DNA of 64,000 nucleotides from contig NC_083380.1 of the NCBI RefSeq assembly GCF_031755915.1, positions 33,142,501 through 33,206,500 of the forward strand. The letters are read 5' to 3'. The notes beneath the pieces are model-generated. The model searched no databases, had not been told where the DNA came from, and worked only from the letters and a program-made list of their open reading frames with translations. This stretch comes from Ziziphus jujuba. Taxonomy: Eukaryota > Streptophyta > Magnoliopsida > Rosales > Rhamnaceae. This document shows, piece after piece, positions 1-11,829 of the stretch. Each line of letters opens with the position of its first letter. The first letter of the stretch is position 1. The position numbers and the translations under genes were made by a program.

Positions 1-372
1 AGTTATAAATTTTCAATTCTATTTTTTATAAGCAACTTGTCCTTTTTTGGGTGATTTTTATTTTATTCTTTCAAGAAATGTTTTTATTGACATGAGAAAT
101 ATAATTTTGTTCCTACAAAATCTATATTTATATATTAGAAAATATAAGTCGAACAATGTCTATGAAAGTCTACTAATGTTCATCAAACTCTGTTAAAATG
201 AAAGTTTATACAATACTATAAAGGTTTATATAATTCTACAAGAGCTTTTATTATTTTGTAAACTTCATTGAAGTCTAATAAATTATGCAAAAGTCAATCA
301 CTAATAATATCTTCATAAGTCTTTTAAAATATTAGATGCATGGCAATATCTATTTTAAAGTTCAAAATCTAG
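1..372. repeat. Left arm of an inverted host duplication
   Basis: AT-rich non-coding sequence. Read in reverse complement it matches about 41795-42138 base for base over long stretches (for example AGATGCATGGCAATATCT and TTGACATGAGAAATATAA occur in both, on opposite strands). The match resumes at 3573 after the solo LTR, so 1-372 and 3573 onward were once contiguous. No coding signal seen. The homology may extend left of the window. Confidence 0.75.
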
Positions 373-3300
373 TGTCAGGACCCATCCAAGACACCTCATT
401 GGAACCCTAGACAAGCCCGGATTCCAGGGAAACCCTACCGGACTTTCTAATGGAAAATCTGACAGAACTTCCCCTAAAGGTTGGACTTACCACAAATTCC
501 CTACACTGAAAACACACTTCGATATATACCGCCTTATTCAACAATTTAATTCCACAATAATCAGCACTTCCATAAATTAAACAGGGAACTAATGTAGTAT
601 TTAATAAAATATATCCAATACAGTATACAGAGCATCATAAGGTACAATTAAGTATGAAAGTTATACAACAAAGGATGGAAAGAAATATTACAATAGAAAT
701 AAATGAAAAGAAAGAGAACTCCTTGAACTACGACAGCACTGAAGATCAAGCCCGCTCCGAACAGATGTCTACCAATCTTTGTATCTAGGGGAACAAATTT
801 AAAAATATGAGATGCTAATCATCTCAGTAAGTGACCCTATCTACTATACAATTATAATAGTAATGATAATCATAGTACAGTTGATTAATTAAGAATAAAT
901 AAGTAAATAAATAATAATTAATTGAAAATAATATTTTCTCTTAAAACCCTGACCATTCACTCCATTGGAAAGGTTTCTCTTTTTAAAACATTTTTGCAAA
1001 ACCCAATCTTTTATGCCCCAAAAAAAAATCAAGGAATAATTAATTTGATAAAAATTTAAATAATCAAAATACGAATAAAATATAATAAAATAAATTTAGA
1101 ATACTTGCATTAAAGAAATATAACATAAAAGTGAAATTAATATATAATTCGTAAAATTTGATTTAATAAACTAAAATAAACAGTGTCAAAAAAATAATTT
1201 AAATAATTACAAACAATCATGTAAAATAAGTGGTAAAATATATTATAAAATTCATTTTGAAATATTCAATCAATCTATATAATAAAAATATGGAAAGATG
1301 CATTTAAAAAACATTGTTTTAAAATAAGTGACATAAAATATGAATAAATACATTTTAGAAAATACTAATTGGAAATAGGTGATAAAAAAATTAAATATAT
1401 TTAATTTAAATACGATTTTAAAACTTTAGGATTTGAAATTTACATCAGAAAAATAATACTTGACGCACCACATTATATACCAGTGATGACCTACGATACC
1501 CAGCGTCTCGAGCACCGTCCGGCGGGAGGTTAAAGAGAGAAACTTGCATACGGTTGCTTCGACATCCCGATAGCACTGCTGCTTAAACCGTTAACCCGTC
1601 CATGGAGGGGGCGGCTTATGGCCAATATCAAACTTGCCTGCCCTCGGTCCGATGGCAACTCACGGGAGACATTATAACTTGCGCGCTCATCCACATACAC
1701 AGTACAGAACACCAGTATTGTATGAGTGCGTCTAAAACAAATAACCATATTATTTTAAAAATAATAATTTTTCCAAAACTCACCGTGAGAATCATACCAT
1801 TTTTCAAATTCACAATCCCACATTTTTTCTTTAATATCTCCAGCATAAATCCACCAATAATAATATACAAACAACTTTTCCCAAATCATAAAATCAATCA
1901 AATAATATTTCAAGGGCATAATTATATAATTTAAAAGCACCAAACTTAAACTAATATTTTTCTTGAAATATTTAAAATCGAATCATACCCAAAAATAATA
2001 TTAAAATCCAAGTACAATTAATTAAATGAAAACACCTTGCTCATGCGTAATCAATGCAATTAAATCACAATAATAATAATCAAGAATTTCTTAATAAACC
2101 AAACTTTTATTTAGCATCAATAGGCATATATATATATATAAAATACAATTTACTACAGTTATAAATAAATTCCACCACATGAGCATATTTTCTAAATATT
2201 AAATTAACACAAAATAAATATAATTAATCACCCTAAAATAGTTTTAAAGGTGGGTCACTCACCTCAAGCACGTGTATCAATCGACATCCTCTGCAGGATC
2301 AACTGCACTACACACACGTGCACATAAAATATCCACAATACACAAAACTAATTATTTTAATATTTTAATCGGGTAACTCCCAAATGGGTACCTGGGGAGA
2401 GAACACAAACGACAACCCAAATTTATGAGTAATATACCAAACCGAAGCTTGTGAAACGAGGATTACGAATTTGGTCTCACTTTCCGGCGATCGGACTCGA
2501 GATGGCCAGAATCTCGTCGGAAAGGTGTTGGGTTTTGGATCCTCGGATCTCATAAACCGCCGCGAGTTGGAGGAAACCAACCTTAGATCTGGGTTTAGGG
2601 GGGTCAAAACTAGGGGGAAAGGATGGGTGGTGCAATTGGGAACTCACCGAAAAATCGATTTCCCGACGAATTGCCGTGGTCACCAGAACCCGTCTCTGTC
2701 GGCGGCTTGTCCGGTGGCCACTGGTCGTGATTTTTGGAGGAGATATAGATTAGAGGATGGGCGAATGGATGGGACTGGCAGTGAGGCAAACAGAGGCCGT
2801 ATCAGGGAGAAATCTAAAAGGGAAGTTTTCGACGCCGTTGCTAGAAAATGCCCCGATCTGGGCTAGTCGATGGTTCGGTGGTCGGGAGATTTGGTGAGCT
2901 GGTCGGAAATGGAAGGGGCAAGGTGGTGGTCGGGTGCATGTATGGGTGAAAGGGGTGGAGGATGGTGAATGGAGGGTGGCCGTGGGTGTTGGCTTCTTTC
3001 TCTCTCTCCTCCCCCTCTCTCTCTCTCTCTCTCTTTCTCTCTCTGGTCACATGGCTCACACACAGGTTTGAGCCAATAAAAGGTCATCCCGTGGGTGCCA
3101 CTGTGCACTCACGGGAAAGGCTGAGGGCTTGACACGTGGCGCACATTTTTCACAATAACACCATTTAATTAAAAATAATACAAAAGAATACTATATCAGA
3201 AAAAGTTTGCAAGTTCATAGCTTTTTAACCTAATGTCCAAATTAGGCGTGCCGCTAGTCTATAGACTTATATCGACGAGTACTTTACATTCATACAAGAC

Positions 3301-3572
3301 TCAAATCAAAATTCCACATAAATAAAAAGTTAAATTGGGCACCCTTGGACAGATTGGACCGCAACTTGCCTTGAGCATAACTTTCAAACGGTAGCTGCGA
3401 TTTCGATATGCTTCTAGTCTACGAATTCGGAACGATACGTACTTTGAAATGGTGCCTCGATTAACGCAAACTTCCATCCACAACAAAAAGTCAAAATTTT
3501 GACCATCTCGGTCAATGGTCAACCTCGATCAACGTGCAAAAATTCCAACGTACTTTGGAACGGGGTGTTGCA
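373..3572 (-). mobile_element. Solo LTR, Tekay/Del-like Ty3/gypsy superfamily
   Basis: On the plus strand it starts TGTCAGGACCC and ends CGGGGTGTTGCA, so on the minus strand it reads TGCAACACCCCG...GGGTCCTGACA with TG/CA ends. Flanks are TCTAG on the left and TTTAG on the right, a target duplication with one mismatch. Length is 3200 bp. It has the family's layout: a 5' part with GTTGACC-rich text, a GA-rich tract (3000-3040), a GC-rich leader (about 2470-2980), a donor-like GTGAGT at 2257-2262 and an acceptor-like CCCCTAG at 785-791. No internal region or second LTR is nearby. The inverted paralogue near 41795 lacks the element and shows the unoccupied site. ORFs inside are not genes. Confidence 0.88.
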
Positions 3573-4715
3573 TTTAGAATATGGAATTATGAAAGACAAA
3601 AAGATAAAATATAATTAAAGTCTTAGTTTTCATTTATATCACTTAATGTCATGATTAGAAATTTAATATTACATAAACAAAGATAAGAAAATAAACATAT
3701 TTTCTATTTTTCAAAGTTTAAATGTATATATAAATACATAATATTTGATTTTACAATGATAGGCAATTCTAGTTTATAAAATCATCAATTATCATCTAAT
3801 ACATGTTACTCCAATAATATATTCCATAAATTACATGTGCAATGGTAGTCACCTACCATAATTAAAATAGGCAACATTACCCATCATACAAAGATTAAAA
3901 TAGATTCCATAACATGTTTTGCCTTGTCTGGTCTTGGAAAATAGCTAACTTTTCGCATTAGAATAGATAACCAAAATTAGCTTAACAATGACAACTTACA
4001 CTGTCCATAATCTACAATACAGCCAACTAGTGGGTCTTTAATGTAAGAAAAATTTGTCTAGAATTTGATAGATATGATTTGATCTTGGACAATAATTTAT
4101 TTGTGATTCTCAGTTAAAAGAATTTGTAACGCCTTTACTACCTTCTCATTCGGTCAACAAGCAAAAACTTGGTTAGCTCAAGCTACAGATAGCATCAGGG
4201 TTATGGTTATAAGTCTTTATCTTTCCTAGTAAACTATGAGATGAGAATCAACTAGCTTTTCATCGGATTTATCCATCCTACGATCATTTTTTCTGGAGCA
4301 TGTTTAAACCTATAATTTTTTTGAACCCTAAAGCCAACTACCCTGAAAAGGTCTCGGCTATTGAGAAAATTATTATCTTTTCATTTGAACTATAACCATT
4401 TCATATCTAGATGATATGGGAGTGGTTACCAGAAAGCCTTTAGTAGTAAGATAGCCTACCAGTGCTGGAACTCACCCACACTAGTTGCTCACACTAGTTG
4501 TCACAAAATTTTCATCCAACCAACACATATATGGATAAATTTATCAAATTCTCTTAAATAGGTATAAATTTTCATTAGTTTGCAGTTTATCAAGCTTTAA
4601 GCCAATGTGGAAAACAAAAACATTGGAGTCTCCAAGGAAAATAAGAGGAATTAATTGATACTCTTCATTTTGTTTTATTTAAATCTATTATGACTTTTAA
4701 TCGAAACTAAAAATA
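3573..4715. repeat. Continuation of the inverted host duplication
   Basis: Matches the reverse complement of about 41045-41795. Landmarks include TAAATAGATTCCATA, GATGACAACTTACACT-like text and TTGATACTCTTCATTTTG. A block at about 4130-4505 has no counterpart in the other copy and is an insertion of unknown type, with no recognisable ends. No gene seen. Confidence 0.7.
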
Positions 4716-4827
4716 TGTTGATTGTGACTCTAAATTCATGGACATAAGCTTGATGCATTGATTTGATGTTCAATGGCGCTAGCCAGGTTAAATGGAGATT
4801 AACAAAGGATGGCATTGAAGTTGGCAT

Positions 4828-5811
4828 GTGGGCATTGGTGGAATGAAAGTGTATATAAGGTGGCAACTAGTACCCATCAACAGTGATTGCTCATCCTTTT
4901 CTCACATAGGCAATAAGCAATCCAATCTTCTGCTCATGGTAACTAATGTTGCACCTAATATTACTAATGATTTAACTAAACAATTATTTGTCCACATTCC
5001 AATTGAACAACTGGAAAAACCAAAAATGAATACTCCTCCAAAGGTGGTTAACAAGTTACATCGTGATCACTACCATGCTTCACACATGGTACTAATGACC
5101 ACCTGTTCTCCAATTGGACCAAAAACATGAAAAACTACTCTTAAGGACTCTCGTTGTGTCAATGCCATAACTAACGAACTTCATACATTACACAAAAATC
5201 ATACATGATTTTTATTTTCACGCCCAACTTACAACAATGTCATTGGCTTAAAATGGCTATACCAACTAAAATACAAGGACGATGGCTCACTTGATTGTTT
5301 AAAAAGCCTACCTGGTCACCAAAGGGTTTACTCAAATCCTAAGACAAGATTTTTTTGACACCTTCAGTCCGGTTGTGAAACCAAATAATATTTGGCTACT
5401 CATTGATCTAGTTCTAAAACAAGGTTGGCATCTAAATAAACTTGATGTCAAAAATGCATTTTTGTATGGTACACTCAAAGAAACATTTTACATGGAGAAA
5501 AATCCATTGATGCTTAATACTTAGATGATGTCTGTCTTTGCACAAATCCATCCATGGACTTAAATAAACTCCTCACACCTGGTTCGATTGTCTTTCCCAA
5601 TTTCTCTGCATCTTGGTTTTATATGCAACAAATTTGACCCTTCCCTATTTATGCATCGGTTTAATTCTATTGTCAGTATCCTTATAATATATGTTGACAA
5701 TATTATAATTTCTAGCAGTATTAACAATTTTACTCAGCAGCTTATATAGAGACTTGGTTGTGAATTTGCTATTAAGGACTTAGAACAATTACGATACTTT
5801 CCTGGTATCTC
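4828..5811 (+). pseudogene. Ty1/copia reverse transcriptase remnant, 5' half
   Basis: Broken pol of a Ty1/copia retrotransposon. An open stretch at 4828-5130 is followed after a stop, in the same frame, by LKDSRCVNAITNELHTLHKN, the usual start of the copia RT domain. From 5301 the text reads KGFTQ...DFFDTFSPVVKP and then LDVKNAFLYGTLKETFYMEK, matching the family's conserved ARLVAKGFTQ, DTFSPVVK and DVKNAFLHG motifs. Around 5580-5811 decayed YVDDI (here YVDN) and IKDLEQLRYFPGI text follows in other frames. Several stops and frameshifts make it non-functional. It is cut at 5811 by the Ty3/gypsy insertion and continues at 14094. Confidence 0.85.
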
Positions 5812-8800
5812 TGTAACACCCCGTCCCAAATCACATCGGAATTCGTGCACGTTGACGGAGGTTGACTGTTGACCGTTGACCGTTGACCGAAGGGGTCAAA
5901 AGTTGACTTTTTGTTTCGGTTGGAATTCTAGGCTGACTGAGGTACCATTACGAAGTACACGTTAGCACGAGTTCATAGACTAGTAGCACGTCGAAAACGA
6001 AGCTATGGTTTGAAAGTTATGGGCAAAACAAGTCGAGGTGCAAATTGTCCAAAAGGTGCCGGGAGTTGACTTTTTGTTGTTGTGTCATTTTGTTTTGACT
6101 TTTGTATGGTTGTAAAGTACTCGTCGATACGAGTTCATAGACTAGCGGCACGCCCAAATTGGACATCTGGTTAAAAAGTTATGGATGTTTGAAGTTCACC
6201 AGATACCGTAAAATTTTATTATATCTGTCTTAAGTGCACAGTAATGCCATGTGTGGTCACCTAATTAGTCCACGTGGGTGAACAGTATCACCCACGGTGG
6301 CTTTTATTTGGCAAAAACATCGAGGAGGAGAGAGAAAGAAAGGGAGGAGAGAGAGAAGGAGAGAGAGAACGACCGACCGCCAAAAATCGTCCAATTTTCC
6401 GACCTACCCTTACTACACGCGCCGGCCAGACGAGGGTGCTCCCCATTTCCTGCCAAACCCCAAAATTTCATGACCGCCGGTCGCCGGACGCGCCCAGATT
6501 GAGCCAGCGAAGCTCGACGGCGATTTTCCTCTCCACCGCCGGCCACCGCCGTTTGACCCCTTTCCGGCCATTTTTAGGCCACACGTGCCAGCCACCCCTC
6601 ACCATCTCCTCATTTTCGGCCAGCCCACTAAATTTCACGGCCACGGGACCTCCGACACGCCGGGATCGGAGCATTTTCCGGCGAGGCGCCAAAAACATTC
6701 AAACCCCAATTTCTTTGCCATCCGACCTCCGTTTGCCTCACCGCCGGTCCCGTTGGAATCCTCTCCCCTCGATCTACAAAACCCCCAAAAATCTCAGCCA
6801 TCGGCCACCGTACGCGTCGTCGCCGGCGACGGTCGCCGATGACCGCGGCGGCTCGCCAGAAATTACTGTTCCGGCTAGTACCCAGTTGCACCACCGGTCC
6901 CTCTCCACTGATTCTGACCCCCTGAATCCAAATCCGGGTTCCTTTTCAGCCAATTCGTGATGGATTGAGAGAATCGAAGAGTTGAATCCCGGAAGCTTTC
7001 CGGCGAGATTCCGGCCACCACCGGTCTGATCTACGGGAAGTAAGAACGGATTTGTAATCCTCGTCGCTCAAGCTTCGATTCGGTATATTACTCGTCAATT
7101 TTGGTTAACGTATGTGTTAAACCCCCCGGGTACCGGGTATTATTTACCCGAATAAAATATTAATTTATTTGACTGTGTGTGAATTGTGTTCTAGAAGCAC
7201 GGGTGAGTCGTGGAATTGATCCCATGGAGGATCTTAGGTTAATTGCATGCTCCAGGTGAGTGACCCACCTTGAAAACTATTTTGGGCAATCAATTATATT
7301 TATGTTGTGTTAATTTGATATTTGGAATTTATGCTCATGTGGTGTATTTTAAATATAATCGGGAAAAAATATTATTTTATATATATTTATCCATTGGTGC
7401 TAAACGGAAATTTGGGGTCATTAAGAAATTCCCGATTATTATTTTATTGTGATTAAACGGTATTTATTGCACATGAGCAAGTATTTTCAGTAATTAATTG
7501 TGTTTGGATTTTATATTATTTTTGGGCATAATTGGTTTGAATATTTTAAGAAAATTATTTGTTTAAATTGGTGGTTTCGAATTTTATAATTATGCCCGTG
7601 GTATATTATTTGTTGAACCTCGTGTTACAAGAAAAATTATTGTTTTGCTGTTATCGATGTTTTCGTAACAGGTTTGTTAAAGGAAAATATGTGGGATCGT
7701 AAATGTGAAAATTGGTATATTTCCCACGGTGAATTTGGAAAACGGTACGGTTATAATTAATTTAGTAATTATTTTAGACGCACTAATACAGTATTGGTAT
7801 TCTGGTGTATATGTTGTTTAGCGCGCAAGTATTATGTCTCCCGTGAGTTGCCATTGGACCGAGGGCAGGCAAGTCTTATATATTGCGCATCAGCAGCCCC
7901 CCTCCTTGGCCGGGATGACTGTTTCAGCAGCGGTACTATTGGGATGCCGAAGTGCCATTTGCAAGTTTCTCTCTTTAATCTCCCCGCCAGTCGGTGCTCG
8001 GGACGCTGGGTATCAGAGGGCATCACTGGTATATGGTGTGGTGCGTCAAGTACAAAATTTTTCGGATAGAAATTTCAAACCCCAAAGAGTACAAAAATTA
8101 TTTATTATAATTTATTACATTTTAATTATATTTGGGGTATTTATTTATTTGTTGTTATTAAATTATTTGATCCCTTGGTTTTTGGGAAATACGAATATCA
8201 GGTTTTGTGAAAATGTTTTAAAAGGGGAACATTTCCAACGGAGTGAATAGTGAGGGTTTTGAGATAAAGTATTACCTTCAAATGTTTATTTATTTATTTA
8301 TTTAATTGCTCGGTATTGATTAATTAAATTCCTTTATTTGTTATATTATTAATATTAAAGGTGTTCAGTAGATAGTGTCACTCACTGAGATGATTAGCAT
8401 CTCACGTTTTTAAATTCCGTTCCCCTAGGTCCAGGTTAGGAGACGTTGATTGTCCGGGGCGAGCCCAACATCTCAGTTCGTTGCGGGAAGTCCAAGTAGT
8501 ATTTCTTCCCTTTTTCCTCTCCATCTTGTATTACTTCTTTATCTGTCATTGTATAAATTCCACATTCATTTGTATAATGCTCTGTATACTGTATTGGACG
8601 TGTAGTTATTATTTATGCACTGAGTTGCTGTTATTCTTTGAAGTGCTGTAAATTTGTGGAATCAATTTGTGGTATTATGGGAGGAATAAGGGGATGATTT
8701 TAGAAGTGTGTTTTCAGTGCAGGAAATTTGTGGTAAGTCCTACCCTTAGGGGAGGTGCTGCCAGATTTTCTGTTGGAAGGTTCAGTGGTATTTCCCTGGG

Positions 8801-8850
8801 ATCGGGGCTTGTCTAGGGTCCCGAGAAGGAATTCTTGACGGGTCCTGACA
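5812..8850 (+). repeat. 5' LTR of the Tekay-like element (3039 bp)
   Basis: Begins TGTAACACCCCG and ends TCCTGACA. Visible layout: GTTGACC repeats near the start, a GA-rich tract at about 6325-6375, and a GC-rich CCGGCCA-type leader at 6380-7000. The sequence CAGGTGAGT at 7253-7261 matches a plant 5' splice site. Next comes an AT-rich stretch with an embedded GC-rich block at 7850-8050. CCCCTAG at 8422-8428 is acceptor-like, and a conserved tail follows. The 228-codon open frame at 6274-6960 is Ser/Pro/Arg-rich and a by-product of the GC-rich leader, not a recognised protein. Confidence 0.92.
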
Positions 8851-8852
8851 GT

Positions 8853-8864
8853 TGGTATCAGAGC
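8853..8864 (+). other. Primer binding site, initiator tRNA-Met type
   Basis: TGGTATCAGAGC, 2 bp downstream of the 5' LTR end. This 12-mer is complementary to the 3' end of plant initiator tRNA-Met and is the standard minus-strand primer site in many plant LTR elements. It fixes the plus orientation of the element. Confidence 0.92.
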
Positions 8865-9289
8865 TTTAGTTTCTAGTATTTCTAAGGGACTGTGCATTGT
8901 TGTGCATCCCATCCGTGTCTAATCTCTCGTTTTACCCATCTTAAAGCGTTCTTTCCCTTTGTCTCGAAGCAAATTCGTTGCTCGAGTTTGAATAACTTTA
9001 ATCTTCGAAGGTGTCAATTAGAATCATCTATCCTAATGGGGAATTCCTATGGCCCAGTCAATGGTCGAGGATGGTCTTTTCTTTTTGAAGGTCAAGTAAT
9101 GGGGGCAGATCCAATCTGTGAATCTTTTCGGGATCTGAAGCGACCCTAGATATGGAGTAAGTAGTTCTTATGTTTATGGACCAATACCATAAAGGAGTAA
9201 AGTTAAAAGTGATTCAGCTTACCTGAAGTGGTGCTTCGTGAAGGAGCTAGGAAGCCTTTACGGAGGTTAATTTCTGCAGTCATTGTAAG

Positions 9290-9767
9290 TAGCTTTCGGA
9301 GAATGGTTGCCAAAGGTATTTGACCCATGTGGCTGATGTCCGAGTAGATGGTGAGCGTTGGAACTGCTCATAATGGGAAGCAATTCAAAAGCATTTCCCA
9401 GCAAGTTATCTAGATTACGACCATAAAAAGGATATCGAATCATTATTGATTTAGCTTTGGACATCGATCTGTTTCAGTACCGCCATGCCGTGCGACTACA
9501 TTAAGGTTATAGGACTTAAAGGCTTAATTGCAAGATTTGGTGAATAAAGGTTTCACTAAAGCAAGTTTATCATCGTGAATGACATCTGTTCCGTTCATGG
9601 AAAAGAAGGATGATTACCTAAGGGTGTGTATTGGCTATCAACGATTTAGCAAGGTCGCCACCCATAACCAATACTTGTTGCCGAGTATGGATGTGTGTCG
9701 ATCAACCTCAAGGTATCAAGATATTTTTTCCAATCGATTATTGAAAATTAAATACTTTTCAAAGTGA
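9290..9767 (+). pseudogene. Ty3/gypsy protease-RT remnant
   Basis: Decayed pol. Around 9320-9560 the frames give YLTHVADVRVDGE and, at the join to RT, NKGFTKAS, resembling the gypsy GYLAYVxDTRVDE and DKGFIRPS blocks. The open stretch 9579-9767 reads VPFMEKKDDYLRVCIGYQRF and then NQYLLPSMD, a degraded form of the RT block usually read as VKKKDGTLRMCIDYR...YPLPRIDD. Stops and frame changes separate the pieces. The RT catalytic YVDD block and RNase H were not found; the text changes to LTR-like sequence after 9770. Not functional. Confidence 0.75.
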
Positions 9768-9769
9768 TA

Positions 9770-10370
9770 TTGAAATTAACGGTATTTTATTCAAGTATTT
9801 TTGGTTTGTGTTCGTACATGTATTTGTATGTTATATTGTTTGATATTATATTGCATATACTGCACCATATGGAGGCGGCGAACCAATGTGGTCCATGTAG
9901 AGCTAGCCTCATGATCATGTTGCCTACGAGTCCAGGGGATCAGACGGCCAATATAGGCAACCACCCTAGTTTATATTGGTAGCAGAGTGTCGGCGACAGT
10001 TGGAATCATGGATCACGTAGTATGTAGAAGGTATCGTACGTACTTCCATTACGTGCGTGCATATTTCATTTTATCTATGGATTTTAAGATATGATTTTAT
10101 GCATTTATTTATGTGTTTATTATTGTTCCAATGTGGAGTTTTAACAATTGCCTATGCAAGTTAAGGTATTTTAAACTAATTGGAATAATTTTCTTATTAT
10201 TTATTATTTCATTGATTTAATTAGTAAATTTCATAAATTATATTTTGATTTTTGAAGAAGTTTGGAAATTTAATTTGGGTTGATAAATTGTGTATATTTT
10301 ATGTTGATGGTATATTTGAAAAATATATTTTATTATTTGTTTTATGTTATATTTTTCCAAGAGCGACTTA
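9770..10370 (+). repeat. LTR-like segment inside the internal region
   Basis: Between the RT and integrase remnants lies text that matches the solo LTR at 49430-49640: shared blocks include TGCCTACGAGTCCA, GACGGCCAAT and AATCATGGATC. An LTR fragment of a related family therefore replaced or invaded the RT/RNase H part of pol. The exact ends are uncertain. Confidence 0.5.
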
Positions 10371-10399
10371 AGGTTTAAGTATCGCCAATTGAGAATCCA

Positions 10400-11815
10400 A
10401 AGTAGGATATCGTTGAGTTCAAAAAGGAGATCCTAAAGGAAGCACGTGATTCAATGCATGCGATACACCCCAAGGGTACAAGGATGTATGGAATGCTCAC
10501 TAAATGACATTATGGTTTGGCATGATAAAGGGAGTTGCAGGATTCGAATAAAGGTACTTAAGTCACCGACAAGTAAAAGTGGGGAGTAGAAACATTTGAA
10601 GTAGTTTTAATCCTTACCCATTTCCGTGTCGGGTGGGGAGATGTAAACATGGATTTCGTGCTTAAACTATCATTCACATGGAGAAGGTACGGCAGCGTTT
10701 AGAGAATCAAACAAGATCCAGATAGCGATTAAAGTTCTACTTGGTTGTTGATTTAAGGGTGCATGCTTCAGAAGCACTTTATGGTTAGCGTTCGACTATG
10801 ACCAAGACTTGCAGATCGTGTTCTTGTGGACTAGTTTGAATATCCTTAATTAGTGGGCATGAGAAAGGAAGTTGCATAAGAGGAAATTTAAAATTCACTA
10901 TTAGGCGTGATGGTAGTGCAGTGAGAGTGGATGAGGTCTCTATTATACTTGCTAAGTTAAGCTGCTCAGGTTCGGAAGAAGAGCTATACAGTTGTGTGTA
11001 TACAGATACACTAGGAGCGAGATTTAACTACTGCATCGCCTTCCACCACAGGTCAATGGACAAGCAAAGTGCAGAATTCACACTTGGAAGTTATGCTGAG
11101 ACCATGCATTATGCAATGTCAAAAGGAGCTGGATTGAGCAATTGGCATCGATAGGATTCGTGACGATATTAGCTACCAAGTGAGCATCGAGGTGTCTTCG
11201 TGTGAGATTCTATATGGAAGGCAGCGCCGAACTCCACAGTGTTGAAGTGAAGTAGGTAAGGAGAAGCACCGTACGACGACCAACGTGATTTGGATGCAAG
11301 CACCTACGAATGACTATGAATAAGGTGAAAGTCATCCAAGAGAGTTTGAAGAGCGCTCAGAAATCGACAAATGAGTTAAACCGACGTGTGTGGAAAAGAT
11401 GTTGAATTCAAAGTCCGAGATTAAGTTTTTGAGATCATCTCCGTAGAAGAGAGTCGTACGATTTGGTTGATAAAGAAATCCAAGTTCTTGTTACATTGGT
11501 TCTGCAGCGTTATTGGAAGAATTGGTTTTGTGGCATGCAAGTTAGTATTTTCGGGAAAGCAGACATCGGCATGCAGCGTAATTCATATGTTGTTGCTACG
11601 AAAGGACATCGAAGACCTATCATGTAAGGAGCGACCAAGACAGATTTTAAGTCATGAGGAATGCGTATGGGTCAATAAGACTATTTTCTCAAGTCAAAAG
11701 TCTCATGGTGAATTAATCTAGTCGAGAAAGCGACGTGGAAGGTCGAGGCACAAATCCGCGATTGATGTTCTTATGCGTTTCAGCGACGTAAGAAATTTCG
11801 AGGATGAAATATTTG
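10400..11815 (+). pseudogene. Ty3/gypsy integrase and chromodomain remnant
   Basis: Decayed C-terminal pol. From 10420 the frames give EILKEARDSMHAIHPKGT, like the integrase zinc-finger entry (EEAHxxxxxxHPGGTKM). Near 10640 VNMDFVLKL matches the core-domain start (TMDFVxGLP). At about 11040 AFHHRSMDKQSAEFT matches TAFHPQTDGQSERTI. At about 11205 EILYGRQRRTP matches FEALYGRRCRTP. The open stretch 11467-11721 ends EDLSCKERPRQILSHEE...NKTI, like a chromodomain, and RNFEDEIFVKGG runs up to the purine tract. There are many stops. The reading is motif-level and not an alignment. Confidence 0.75.
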
Positions 11816-11817
11816 TA

Positions 11818-11829
11818 AAGGGGGAAGGT
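11818..11829 (+). other. Polypurine tract of the Tekay-like element
   Basis: AAAGGGGGAAGG directly abuts the TG of the 3' LTR, the expected position for the plus-strand primer. It overlaps the decayed end of pol. Confidence 0.88.

Noticed and set aside
2471..2866. 131-codon open frame
   Set aside because: Lies inside the solo LTR and is the antisense of its GC-rich leader.
6274..6960. 228-codon open frame in the 5' LTR, with relatives at 12282-12842 and 44522-44983
   Set aside because: Ser/Pro/Arg-rich text from a GC-rich, stop-poor LTR leader; other frames of the same DNA are open too, the three versions are not conserved as protein, and no domain is visible.
10921..11154. Separate small gene
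   Set aside because: Its second half matches the Ty3/gypsy integrase FHPQTDGQSE region, so it is part of the decayed pol.
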